Positions 1 through 12,533 of a stretch of DNA of 64,000 nt are shown here, piece by piece. Under the pieces are notes generated by a model that did not search any database, was not told the origin of the DNA, and was given only the letters and a program-made list of their open reading frames with translations. Position numbers and translations under genes: made by a program. Location of the stretch: positions 553,253-617,252 of the forward strand of contig NW_019091502.1 of NCBI RefSeq assembly GCF_001949145.1. Reading direction: 5' to 3'. Position 1 is the first letter of the stretch. Every line of letters begins with the position of its first letter. The stretch is from Acanthaster planci (taxonomy: Eukaryota > Echinodermata > Asteroidea > Valvatida > Acanthasteridae).

Positions 1-309
1 TTGGAGTCCAGGACCCATTATGAGGACATCCTTTCAATTTGCTACCAGCCTGCTGGCCTTGATGACAGGTTTGGTTATCTCATTCTCCCAGCCAGCTTCT
101 GGCATTTTGTTTTTGCCGCCAAAATGTTCTTGGACAACAAGTGGTGGTAGAGTGATGGTATCGCCACTGTTTGAGTTCTCTACTTTACAGCATAACCTGA
201 TCAGTTCAAAGTGGCACAAATTGCTGCATTGTAGTTTGTACATAACTTGAATATATATTCACAAAGCCAGGAGCATACACTGTGCACTACAGACTAATTC
301 AATTAGATG

Positions 310-450
310 CCTTAACTGCTGTGGCACTGCACTCACGCGCATATTCTTCAGCTTGACGCGCGCATGCATTTGGCAAATCACGACACCCTGTTGGTCGAAG
401 AGGCATGTAACGCGCGCGCACCACCTGTCCACGAGCGTTGTGCCACCGCA
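310..450. other. CpG-dense patch
   Basis: Repeated CGCG-type runs (ACGCGCGC, GCGCGCGC) stand out against a CpG-poor surround. No exon is visible. It could be a CpG-rich regulatory patch or the edge of a neighbouring gene left of the window. Confidence 0.25.
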
Positions 451-2724
451 GTAATGGCTTTCAATTCTGGTGGTCGAATTACACTATATGTGCACTTATA
501 CATAATAGTTTGGTATGCACATTAAATTTTGTGATTGTGTAGAGAAGCTTTTAAAGCAATTTTCAGTTTATGTTGGCAACATATGGCAGTTTAAAGCCAG
601 GTGAAATTGTGCTTTCAACACTCACTTCTCTGATGGCAAAAGCAATGTGGAATCATCCCTTATGGTAAAAGTACATGTATACATTTATCAACACAGACCA
701 TGTAGTGGTTACAGGGTTCTGATCAGTGTGGTAGGTCTCCTGCCCCCAGTGTTTATATGCACCTTCCCACATGCTCAACTCTGACCTTTGAACCCTGCCA
801 CACACTCCCTCAAGGTTAAATATGGTTATGTGTAGCACTGTGTGCCCTGCGAAGCAGACTTGGTTAACCCCATCAAAGTGTCAATCATAGCCTGTGGCGA
901 TGAACCCACTTGTGCCCGTGTTTACACAAGCACTGTATGAAATTGATAAAAAAAATTCTGTCCCCCCCTCCCACCATAAGACAACTGAGCATATAAGCGT
1001 AGAGGTCGTTGGGAAGGCGATTGGCCGCCACAGAGAAAGCCCTAACACTGCAACCGCGGCACGTTATCGGCTGTTATCGCCAGCCCATTCACACCAAGTC
1101 AGACTTTTTGCCACCCATTCCTGTCACAGCACCCATGACGCCCTTTGTGTTGTTCCTTGAGGACTGGGAATGGAGTTTTTGGGGGGACTTTTGTCTGTGC
1201 TGAACAATAATCCGTGGATGGGCGCAGTCAAGTGTATTTTAATTTTCCTCCCGCTCCCAATTTGGGAGTGTGGTGTGCCTAATAAGTACGGTACTGATGG
1301 TATACATGTAGGTACCCATATTAAGCCACTTTGACATTGTCATTTAGAAGTTTTGAAAGTTTGAAACAAGATTTTGCAGATAAGATCTGAACCTGTACTT
1401 GCTGGTGTTCCAAATCAAACTCAAATTCAAACATGAGCATAATATAAGAATAGAAATCTGTTCAAAAAATTTTCTGGTCTTTGAGTTTTAGCCTGGCAGT
1501 TAAGTACATGTACACACCACAAGTTTCTAACTTTGCACTGTTCAAGAAGTTTGAAGTATGAGCAAACCAACATTTACAGCACTGATTAATGCCAGGCCAA
1601 TCAGACAACTTCACCTGCAGTGCATGATTACTTTCAATTCCCCTTGCAGTCTGATTTAAGATGCACCTTAAAAGTGCAGAGCGAGGTTAACTGCATCATT
1701 GTGGCAATCAATTTTCGAGTGTTTGAAATATGTCATCTTTTACTCAGAGAGAAAAAAAATAACTGAATTTGAACAATCTATCCAGCAATTGTGCATTGGG
1801 CACAGCTTGCTGTGGAGTGGGGGTACCAGACTTGGAGGGAGTATTACCGGAAACTTGGGCACATGCTCTGAACGTACACACACAGTCGCTGAACAGCGGA
1901 GCATTTTGTAGTGCTTTGTCCTGCGTGGCCCTATGCCAACACTGACCCCCGTCCCTCCTTTTTCATTTCGGCTTTGCAAGACTGTCGCCCACGTGGGCAC
2001 TCAGTGTGGTGTATCATGGATAAAGCATGGAAGTGACTAGCCAAGACATGCAACATTTACACCAAATGTAGGACGGGATGTTGTCTGTGTGATTCGGGCA
2101 ATTTCCTGTGTCACTTGAAGTTGCTTCCAGGGATGGACTTGAAGAGAAGCAGCCTTTGTTGTTATGAGCTGGATTGCTTAAAATCGTCTTCCCATAAAAC
2201 TTGCTGAAAGTTTGTGATAGTACATGTTTAATTTTTATTTTGTCTTGTTTGTTTGGCTTTCTATTTCCTGCTGACTTTTCCTCTGGAATGAATAATCTTT
2301 TAGACTGAAAAAGTTTCTGGTATGTGGAATCTCTCCCTGCCCTCTAAAAGAGATTTGTACGGTTAACTCTACACACGGTATTTTGCTGGATTTTGCCAGA
2401 TTTGTGCATTTTTTAAAGAATTTTATTCAACCCTGGTTTTGTTCCTTTCCTGAATCTTTAAAAGATATTTCAAAATTTACTGAAGGGTATAAAGACCTTT
2501 AAAAAAGCATTATTTTGCCCTCCCTCCATGGAAACTTACAGTTGCTAGGCAATTTTTCAGTGGCATTGAAGTCAGTATAGAAGTCTTTGGGCTGTTTAAA
2601 CAGATCTTGTTCAACAAAATCAAATTGGGAAAAGAAAACAAAAAGAAGAAGAAATCTGGAGTGGTATTTAGGCCTTAAACAGTCTTTACTGTAGTGGATG
2701 GTACCCAGGGCTCAATTAGCCGGA

Positions 2725-3130
2725 GCCTAAGACGCGGGGATACATCACGTTCGGTGGACGCTGCGTCGTTCAGCCGTGTTCCGCTTGAGGTTGCCTGGAG
2801 GGCTTGGCCGTTCGAGATCGGCCGGGGTATCTAGGTGGCTGTTCAGTGGCGTGCCGGCAAGGAACGAATGGCACATCCGATTTTTGGAATCTGGGAGAAG
2901 GAAAAAAGGGTTGGGGAGGTGAATAAACACGGACCTTGTTTTGGGTTTCCTTTTTTTCGAGGTGGACAAGTGGTGAGGCGAGCATTGAGGTAATGATGCG
3001 AAGCCAAAATGCAGATGTAATTTCCTGGACAGGGCTTGGGGGACGCTCTAGAGTTATGCGTATTTGAACCAACAAGTGCGGGTCCACGGACTTGTACTTA
3101 ACAAGGCTCTTGACTGTGCACAGTATGCTG
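2725..3130. other. CpG-rich block, function unknown
   Basis: About 400 bases with clearly higher G+C and many CG dinucleotides. Open frames on the minus strand run up to 139 codons here, but their translation has no recognisable domain and looks like the by-product of G+C content. It may be an enhancer or a promoter for an unseen transcript. Confidence 0.25.
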
Positions 3131-6100
3131 AGTTGGACGAGGTGGAGACTGATGGTCGGTCTTCGTCTTACAACGCTGTATCCGAGCACCCAGTCAACCG
3201 GTCCTTTTGTGCATCAGGTGCTCATCCTTTGTGGCACTTTTTGAAGTTACAGTGCCGAGCATCGTGGTGTTTGAAAGGTGTCTGCGTAAAGCTGAATCTC
3301 AAACTTACTTCATCGTCCCCCCCAAAATGTTAGGTTTCTGGATGTCAATGTCAGAATACGGTGTTACACAACACACATGCTCCCAGGTCCCACTACTGCT
3401 CTGCATCACAGTGTGGGCCTCCCTCCCGGACCTTCATAATATTATTGAGCTACAATTGGCTTGCAGTCCTAGCTGATTATACAACAGAAGTGTCTTGTTT
3501 GTGTCTGCTTAATATTATGCCTGCTGTTTTGGTTTTTAGGTTGGAATGTGTGATAAGAAACCACTATTCAGAAGGGAATTATCTTTGTGGTTCATTGATA
3601 ATTCAGTATTAGGCTTTTAGCTTTGTGGCCTACATGTACATGTATGCATAATTGAAATCAGAGACAGAAGTGGTACCCTATGATGCTAGCACATGTAGGT
3701 GTTTCCAAGCTGGTTGATTGGAATTTCTGATAAGGAGTGATAATAGCCCAACCTTGCTTAATAACAAAAAATATGTACATATGTAAATGTTACTTAGAAT
3801 TGTTTGCCAGATGGTCAGTAGGTACATGTGTGTATGAAAGTTACCAAGAAATTAAAAATAGTACCCAGGAGCCACACATAAATGCTGTTGGAAGATGATA
3901 CACACACAAGTCCTGCAGTGAATCATTTTGCATTGTGCATGTATATGAGTAGAGTGCACTTTTAAAAAAAAATGTTCTACATTTGATTAAATTAAAGCTG
4001 TCAACAGAGATGAATCATCAATGTATTACATTTTACAACAGCGTGTTTCCTTCACTTTCTCCTGTAGACATCTGTGCGTTGTGCTGTAAATGCTAATATG
4101 AGCAATGCGGAGGAAGTGGTGTCAAAATCTGCATCTTTTTCAAATAAACTATGCAAGGAATAATGTTACAAAAGTTAAGATTGTGTACTTTGTTATGTAC
4201 ATGTATTTTGGTATCTTGCAGAGCCAGCTTGGGAATCAACAGAAGAGTCCATTGTTCTAGAAATGCCTCCAGGATATGAATATTTTCACTCCATGCATTA
4301 GCTCCAGCTACTGGTTGTCTGCACTGAACCCCTATAAAAATTTGCCATACTCAGTCTAAAAAAAGTCTTTTTATCTTCAAGAGGTAGCACTAATCCCCTT
4401 GGTGTTGCTTTTCCTTCAACTAATGGGGATGTAATCAAGATTTCACCCCCACTCTACAGCTGCCACCATAAAGGTGTCAAAGGAAACAATATAAAGTAGC
4501 CCCCTTATCATGTAGACCAACCTACCCCCTTTGTTAATTACTGTGCACCCCTCACTGTAATTCCAACCTCTTGCTCACCATCCCCATGTGCTAATCTCTG
4601 ATTTTATTGGGGCTTCCTGATTTGCCAGATGAATCTAGTGGTCCAAGTTTACCCAATACGCCCATTAGCGCGTGTAATTTTGTGTAAGGAGGTTGTAAAA
4701 GCTGGTGTCGTTTCCAGGCATGATTTGTTGACCAGCTTGATAGCTGGGTTATTTTAACAGTGCCAAGATATAGCAAGATACACAGAAAGTAGCCAGTTTG
4801 CCGCTGGCATAGTGAACTTTTAGAATTTGACTGGGACTCGTGTGTGCGCTATCATAGTGGCAGTGATAGTGATTCAAACATGAAAAACAATGTACATGTA
4901 CATTGTAGATGAAACAAACACAGTCATGTTAGAAGCACAGAATACTTTCCCAATCTGATGAAAAATTGATAAATTATACACAAAATAGCTGTTTGTTCTC
5001 TGAACAAAGGTAAACAGTATAAAAAAAGAACTGTCTGCATGTATGATGGAAACCCTTTTCGTCTCTCTTCCCAGCAGACTGACTTGAGCTTGTCAGCTGT
5101 TGCCCTTGTCATAAAAGGCCCCACCAGTATTCTGGCTGACACTGCAGGAACATTCACTGTTGTTATTTCTTCTTTCTTTCTCTATCTTTTTTACTATGCG
5201 GTGTGAAGATTAACCAACAATAATCCTGGCCTGTAATAACCCAGTCCAAGACAAACAAGTGGGATCTTGTAGCACACTGCAAGAAGTGTCAATTACCTTG
5301 TAAAAGGAAGGTGAACAATCCAGTGAGCCTCTAAATGTATGTCAGTTCTGTCATTACAATCGAATGCCATAAAGTTACCAGAGCCAGAGTTCGTCTGACA
5401 GAAGTGGTCCTCCAATTCCTCTGTTGCTCACCTTTGTCCTTGTCTGGGAAACTCATATGTACTTTGTAGTACCTTCATCAGGCAGACTCATAAAGACACA
5501 AAGCTGTTGCTAGTACATGTAGGTCTCATCTTAAAATTGTGGTTGTCTGTTATGTCTGTCATTAGAAGTCCTGCAAAGGAACGCTATTGTTTCCTGCCAC
5601 ATTGCCTCTCATGAAATGGTTAAATGTACTGTGTACAAAAAAGTCCACTAGATTGCAGGTGTAAGACCTCACCAACTCGCTCAGCTACTGTACTTGTGCA
5701 TATACATGTACATGCACATGTATACTAGTAGCTTTTAGGGCTTACTTGAAGTGTACCGCCTCAGACACGTATTGTGCTGCTCTGTTGGATTGTGCAGTGA
5801 TTTTCTCCACTTTGTCACGTTTGTTTGGCTTGAAAATGGAGTCCTTGCCTTTGCTGTCTCTTGTAACTGATACACCCCCCCCCCATAAAATGCTCTGTAG
5901 AATGGGGTTCTTCTCTTCATTCTGCCCAGTGTTTGATCAAAGGGTTGACTGGTGAATTGGAAGAATGGTGATATTCTCAGAGGGTTTTCAGGTTGAGGGG
6001 ATAAGGGTGTTCTAGCTAAATAGGATTTAATAAGGCTTGTTTGTGTTGGCATTCACTCCCCCCCTGATAGATTCTTCAGGCAAAAATGGCAGTGGGAAAG

Positions 6101-7673
6101 GTTGTGGTTGTAAAGATGGGGCTACTAAAGATGATTTGGGTGTTCGAAGAGTTTTGTAAGAAGAGGATAGGGGTCATTAACCTTGAGGTCGTCAGGCCTG
6201 TCAAGGGTGTACATGTACAGGAGGCTGTGCTGTGGTTTTAGTAAGAAATTTGGTGGAACAAAATAAAACAAGAATCCAGATATTTTGGAAAGGAAACGTT
6301 TCATCCCTGAAAATGAGGCCAACATACTTAGTAGAAAAAGAAAAGTGAAAACATGTCTAGACTAGAGTTTGTAGTATAACAAGAGCAAAGGACGTAGGAG
6401 AAACAGTTTGAAAAGAATAGGGTTTTTTGCAAAGTCTTGATGTACATGTTAAGCCTTAATTGTGCATTGAACCCCCGAATGAAAAGCCACTGTGAGTCTA
6501 AAATATCAGTTCCTGTTTTATGTCAGATGAATTCACTGTGAATTTCACATTTCACCTTGATTTTGAATTTCTTTAGGAAGAGAATGGTTGGACTTTGTAG
6601 AGAAAGGTGACCCATATCTGAAATTGCTGCAGCCGAACGGTGACAGAAACTGTTGGGCACTCCTGAAAATTATGCCAGCTGTCAGTAAGCCAATATTCTG
6701 GCAAGCACTCCATGATTTGTGACTTGCCAAGTATTCGGACTAATTTCTGGGAGGGTTCCTTGGGTGGTGGGTGTTACCGGGCCATAAATCTTGTCTTGTG
6801 GTTCATTTTGTGATGCAGGTTTTTTTTTTTAAGAGAATGGAAATGTCTGAGCTTGGCAGATGCCGGTGGAAATTTATTCCTTTTCAATTGGAAATGAGAA
6901 TGTAAGCGTTCCTTCTGTTCCCTTTGACTCTCATTTCTGACAGGAGTCGTGACATTGGACAGGTCTCACAGCGATTTGAGTCAGAGACACCTTGCATTGT
7001 GTACACTACAGGTTGTTGGCTGTCCAATTTTAAAACCGGTTTTGTGTTTTGGTTTCATTATTATTGTAATTTTTTGGGGGGTGATGTTGGTTGTTGCACC
7101 AAGTCTTCGGATTTTGTGGCATACATTTTGGCAAGCGTTACATGAAAATTGGATGTAATATTTGGAAAAAAAAGTCACATTTGCATAACTGGACAATGAC
7201 TGTGGCACAACTGTGTGCAGCAGTTATGCATGTACCTGTATAGCAGTGTTTGTGGTTTGTTCCTTGTCACCAGGGGACATGCTAACATGTACCCACAGAC
7301 TCAAGTATCCTAGTTGTGCACATGCATATATTTTTTAAACGATCAAAATGATGAAGTATGTAGTGTGGGTCATTTCTATCACTAATGAAATACAATCCAA
7401 CTCTGCCTCTGACAGATATTTATCCCTGCTGTCAGACAAAGTGTAAAAACGGTTTCCCAGTCCTTCGTCAGCCTGTCGTCACTGGTAGGTCGGACTCCTG
7501 GCTACCACAGATTCTAAATGTCTCTTGTAGAATGCGTTACATGCCACTTTGGAGATGCTGTTGAGGCCTCACACAGTGCACAGTGCAGACCAACAACAGC
7601 AATAAGTTCCTGAAAGTTCCCGGTGTTCAGAGGCGCTAATTGGTCCCCCCTGTCATACCCTCAGGGTCCCTCT

Positions 7674-7691
7674 TGACCCCTTTGGGGGTCA
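7674..7691. repeat. Perfect short palindrome TGACCCC-N4-GGGGTCA
   Basis: Two 7-base arms separated by TTTG form a perfect inverted repeat. The arms read as everted copies of GGGTCA, a nuclear-receptor half-site. No function is shown by the sequence. Confidence 0.4.
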
Positions 7692-10600
7692 CGCTTCATT
7701 CATCAGGAGGGGCATCAGGTTGATATGTGGGGTGATATTTAGGTTGTACAGGGGTCTATAAATGATACCCAATTCTGTAGATTCTCTGTCAATCATGAAC
7801 AGAACTTGGATGATTCTAAAAGAGTTCAAGTAGTCAAGTTTCAGTCTTTGAATGGCTAATTCTGGAGGATTCATCTCTTTATTGTAATTTTTACACCATA
7901 TTTGGATGATTTTACATGTTTTGGGGAGTATAAGGTGAAAATGTATGTTCAAGAACCCCCTGAAAAGAAATTTTAAAATATGGCTCCAAAGTTGTCAATT
8001 TGAAAACAAAATTGTAATTGGATAATCAAACATACTGGTAGATTGATATAAAATTAATTGAATTTTTAAAAGTTTCTTAAAACAAAAAAGAAAAGGAGAA
8101 TTGTAAATTAAATCTATACAAATGAAAATAAAGAATTTCTAAGGAGAAAACAATTTCAAATATATGTTACCAAACACTTGATTTCAGGACACATGTACAT
8201 TGCCATGGTTTTATGAAGACAGGGTTGGTATCTACGAGTACTTCAGTGCAGGTTTCATCTTAATTTACAATAATGAGCTTGCCCAACCACAAACGCTTCT
8301 TGAAGATTACCCGATTCTACTCCCTGTTGGTGATACTGATAAATGGGTCCTACTTCACAAGCTATATGTACCATTCAAAAGAAACACCAAGAAAATTAAC
8401 AGAGGAAAAAAGGTGGAATACCTCTGAATGACAGCATGGGGTCTCCAGTGTAAAACATACAGGCAGACTGAGTGATGTTAATTGGTTCCCCGTTTGTCAC
8501 TGATAACTGCACTGTGGGCAGTTTAGGGAACACTCTCTGACAATGTCATAAATCTCAGCGAGTTCAAAGGCTCATGATGATTGGTGTTTAATGGGAATTT
8601 TTGTATGTGGGGGAAGTTTGAGTTGGTTCAGTTGCAGAATTTCTTTTCAGTGACAAGTGCGTCAGGCAAGGGGGAGATTGTTACATTGGGCATTGTTTGT
8701 ACACGTGTATCTTAAAGTTTTGCATCAGTTTTGAAGAGAAATTCATTCATCTGCTTGTAAACTGGTTTTAGTAGCCCTCTCTCAGTCCAAGTCTTGTCCA
8801 TGATCATCATATCCAGAGGCACCCCTTACTAGTAGATTTAATTGAATATGAACTTTGTTTAGATCAAGTACATTTATACTCGAAAAGGGGTTTTAGGATT
8901 AGAAAGGGAGAAAATTTGTTGGTTGAAGAAATCCTCCCCTTACGTATTACACTTTCCATTAGAAAATAACACACTCATGTCGACTGGAATTCTTTACTCA
9001 AGCAATAAATAATATTTCAGATTCTCCCCAATTGTTCATTTTCCTTTCTTTCCTTTTTTTATGCTGAAACCAATTGCGACCTGTCGTTAAGCTGACTTCC
9101 TATGATAGAAGTCATGCCCTGCACAAGCAAGGTAGTTTCAAGGGAGCAAACATTACCAACAATGCAACGAGCTCAACACAGTGTTTGTGCATGACATGTC
9201 CCAGTGACCTCCCCTCGGGTAGCCGGCGCTGCAGGCTACCAGTGATCAATGCCGCAGCGGTTTGATTTCAGTGCATATTGATTAATTGATGGTTTGGTTT
9301 TTTGCCAGACTCCGAGACATGTGTTTCACTGCCCAAGCACCGAGCTGTTCTACCACTTCATTGTTATCAGTTTTTTTTTGGTCAAAATTGTGGAGGGCTC
9401 TCATGCTTGTGTTCAGAAAGTACAGCGGCAGTCTGGTTTACTTTAGGTCCCGGTAGTACAAGATTGATGCTGGACTTTTATTGTGAATTATCAATTTTTC
9501 AGTGGTTTTTAGGGGTGACCTTTTTGCTGAAACTGTGTCATTAATACTTAGCTTTAGTTTTAAATGCATGCTTATTCTTGGACATCTGAGTTAACACGGC
9601 ATGTGTGGGCAACGAAGGGGTTTTTGTTTCGTGCATTGTCTATACTTTTGTTCTCAAGAACCATATTTGTGCGGCCTGGTGTGGTTAATGTATGCAAAGT
9701 AAATTTTGTTGAAACTGTGAGGGAGGGTAATTTAAGCATGTTCCAGTTTTTAATTGGAAGTTCATGACTTACAATGTATGGTCCTGATCTGTCCACAAAG
9801 TGCAGTATGTATTTGTCCGTAGTTATCTTGACTTGTTCTCAGTGAAGTTGACCATCAGGTCTCTTGCATGTGCTTGAGCACAGTCATGATCATACATTAA
9901 ACATGTACGTATGTAGACTTTGTACTTGCTGTGTGCATCTTATACAGTACGTCTGTCTGGGAAGCATTTTCTACACCACAGTTTCACCGTCATGATCACC
10001 CACAGGGCAAGCTGTGCATTCTGATTGGTTGTGGTGGACAGAAGCAACATCCAATAGGACGATAGTGTGGGGATTGACTTGGCAGGGTCCCAGCTGTGGT
10101 TTTGCACAAGTTATACTCCAGAAAGCCACTGCCAGATGCTTCTGATCTGGGGCCATTAAAACTTTTTTAAAAACTAAATCACAATCAAGTGTGCAGTGGA
10201 GTTTCAGCTTCTGTGCATGTAATTTTTGGTTTGCAAGACACACAGAACCTCTGACTCAACATGTACATGTATGCGGATCAGTTGTTGAGAGTGGTAACCA
10301 AGTTTAAAATTTCAGTTTTAATAGATGTGTGGGTTGTGTTGTAAGAGTTGCAACCAGGTTTTGACACCACGCCTGCAGAAGGTTTTCTGATCTTGTAAGA
10401 GTAGGCCTCTGAAATCTAGTCCTAAACCCACTCTGGTCATGTTCAAAAGACAAACAGTTCCCTGTTTGGCATGGTGTACAATGTATGCATGGCAGCTGCA
10501 TTCACATGTTGTTGCATTTCAAACTTCAAACATTAGAAGTGATGCTATTTTTAAAAAAATATATGCATGTTAGGTTTGTTTTTTTGTAGGATTGTAATTT

Positions 10601-11959
10601 GTACGTCATCACTTGTTCATCGGTTTTGATAACATTTTGTGGGTTTTTTTATGAAGAGGTTCCAGAACCCAGCCACCATTGTTTCTAGACCATGGAAATG
10701 ATTTTTTAATTCAGTCAATCAAAATATTTCAGATAAAGGCACTCCTGAAAGTTAAAGAAAAAAAAAAGACTGCATTCGAATTGAATCTGTCATTGTCAAG
10801 TGATACAGATATAACTGAAATTGGACAGTCTGGGAAACAAACTAAAAATTGGAATACATGCAGTAACACTTTTCAACTGATTGCAAAGTAATGTGTTTAC
10901 ATGCACTTAATGTTCATGACCCCTTGAAAGAATCTTGTTTCCAAACTTTCACAGGTATTTTGTAATTTTCAGTTTAAAGTAAATTTCAGCATTGGGAGCA
11001 AGATGATATCAAACTCGGGTGCAACTCAGGACAAATTCTGGACAATATTTTTTTGCTTCCTTAAGGAGTAATTTTTCCGAGTTTTGGAACTTCAAGCAAT
11101 CCAGAAAGAGGCTGTTATTCCTTTTTTTCCATACAAAAGTATGTAAGACAATTCCATTCGTAATTTTCACACTGTGAATAAATAAAAAAATAAATCAAAC
11201 AATGAAAATTCATTTAAAGTTATGAAATTGTTTTGCAAGGCATTGGTTGCCTGTCAAATGTGCATTCAGGGCAGCAACTCTTAAAGAATCCACTTTGAAG
11301 GCTTATTAAAGTGCTAAGCCTCCCAAATACTCCAAAATTGGAACTTAGGGATGCTGAATTTAAACCATTGATATTGAAAGTTGGCTAGCTTTTGTTAAAG
11401 CTTCATAATTGTGTCTGTGGGTGATATCCTGAGGATTATAGCAGGTATTAGGGTTAAAAGCAAACAGTCATAAAAAGAGGGAGAAAAAAGTCACCCAGTG
11501 ATTGTAATCTTAATTTCAAGTGACAAACAGTGGGTAATTACAAGGAGGCGGGCCTACCAAACTAACCTTACCCTATTGGGTACCTGTTTGGTGTGTGGTG
11601 ATGCCTGGGTGTGTGTGTGTGGTTTGATGTGACATTCCCCAAAAGCTGTGTACGCAGGCAGGTACTGTTGGGCCTTGATCATAGTTGACAGGCAGCCCGG
11701 TTTCTTCTCTTTTATCAGAACACTGATCTTTATCTGATGATTGGCTTGACTTTATAAAGCTCTTCCTCTGAGTGGGTTTGTTTAAAAAAGAAGAATAAAG
11801 TTGACAGCTTTTTCTGTGCCTTACTGGAAGGAGTTGAAATTTGGGGGCTCTCTGCAGTTCTGTGTGACTGTCGTGGTTTTCGTTTATGAAACGAAAAACC
11901 AAGAAGAAACAAAGGCGTGTGATGAATGCATCCGCATCCATGTTGGATAGGGCAGTTTG

Positions 11960-12445
11960 GGTGCTCAAATAGTCACCGTTTGCTCGGACAAAACGCTGCT
12001 GCAGTAACTGATAGAGCTCGGCTGGTGGTTTAAGGATTTCCCAGATACCAGTAGCTGCTTGCTTGCTCGCTGACCCAGGATTCCTTTAGCCTGGGCCTCT
12101 CTCTGTCCACTGCACACCCAGTCAGATGCACTGCGTCTGCCTAGCCAGTCCCAGCCCAGCAATACGGTTGCATACAGCATTCAGCATACACACACTCACA
12201 CAGTGTGAGTGGCACGGTCACTGTTAACGGCAAGCGTTACACAGCGGAGCTCAGCAGCCCCTGACCGGCGGAGCGACCGAGCTGGTACTTGCCGCCGACC
12301 GACTGAGTCAGCACTACCGGGTCGCCAGTCAATAAGAGCCCCGTGTCGTAAGCTCATCGCCCCCGTAGTACACACAGACTCTACACATTGAGTAGTTACT
12401 ATAACAGTGCGGCAACTGACTGGCACGTTCAGGGGACTCGATACA
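11960..12445 (+). promoter_or_regulatory. Probable promoter / 5' untranslated region of the OSR gene
   Basis: This G+C- and CpG-richer stretch directly precedes the first OSR coding exon. An in-frame TGA stop at 12389-12391 lies upstream of the ATG at 12446, so the coding frame does not extend further 5'. A CA-rich run (12189-12202) and a short palindrome CACACAGTGTGAG occur here. I could not place a transcription start or a clear TATA box. The boundaries are approximate. Confidence 0.45.
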
Positions 12446-12533
12446 ATGGAGGCCAACCCAATGTCTATGTACTACAGCTGGCAGCTCTACCTGTCGGCCT
12501 GCCGGGACCCAAGTATGTACCTGTGGCACAAAG
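12446..12533 (+). CDS. OSR: OSR coding exon 1
   Basis: It encodes the first 29 residues plus one base, beginning [16 protein letters not shown]. The ATG has A at -3 and G at +4 and follows an in-frame stop at 12389. The donor is AAAG|GTAGGC. The single leftover G joins AG of exon 2 to give a Glu codon and an open frame. Its sequence is not obviously similar to vertebrate OSR N termini, so it rests on frame, splice phase and the upstream stop. Confidence 0.75.

Larger units (their letters stand above)
1..11950. other. Intergenic region upstream of the OSR gene
   Basis: No coding exon could be supported here. Open frames are short, have no recognisable domain and are scattered on both strands. 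The stretch is mostly A/T-rich with homopolymer runs (poly-C near 3319, 5875 and 6056; poly-T near 6820) and many copies of the palindrome TACATGTA, for example at 3631-3644. Two CpG-dense patches stand out, near 310-450 and 2725-3130. It probably contains distal regulatory DNA of the OSR gene, but that is inference. Confidence 0.6.

Noticed and set aside
2770-3189. 139-codon minus-strand frame in the upstream CpG-rich block
   Set aside because: Low-complexity Ser/Pro/Arg translation without domain; frames are open on the other strand too.
8200-8427. 75-codon frame beginning MPWFYEDRVGIYEYF
   Set aside because: It reads somewhat like protein, but is single, short and without a recognised family or splice partners.
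12209-12391. Possible upstream open frame before the OSR start
   Set aside because: It begins with GTG, not ATG, so it is not a credible eukaryotic upstream frame.
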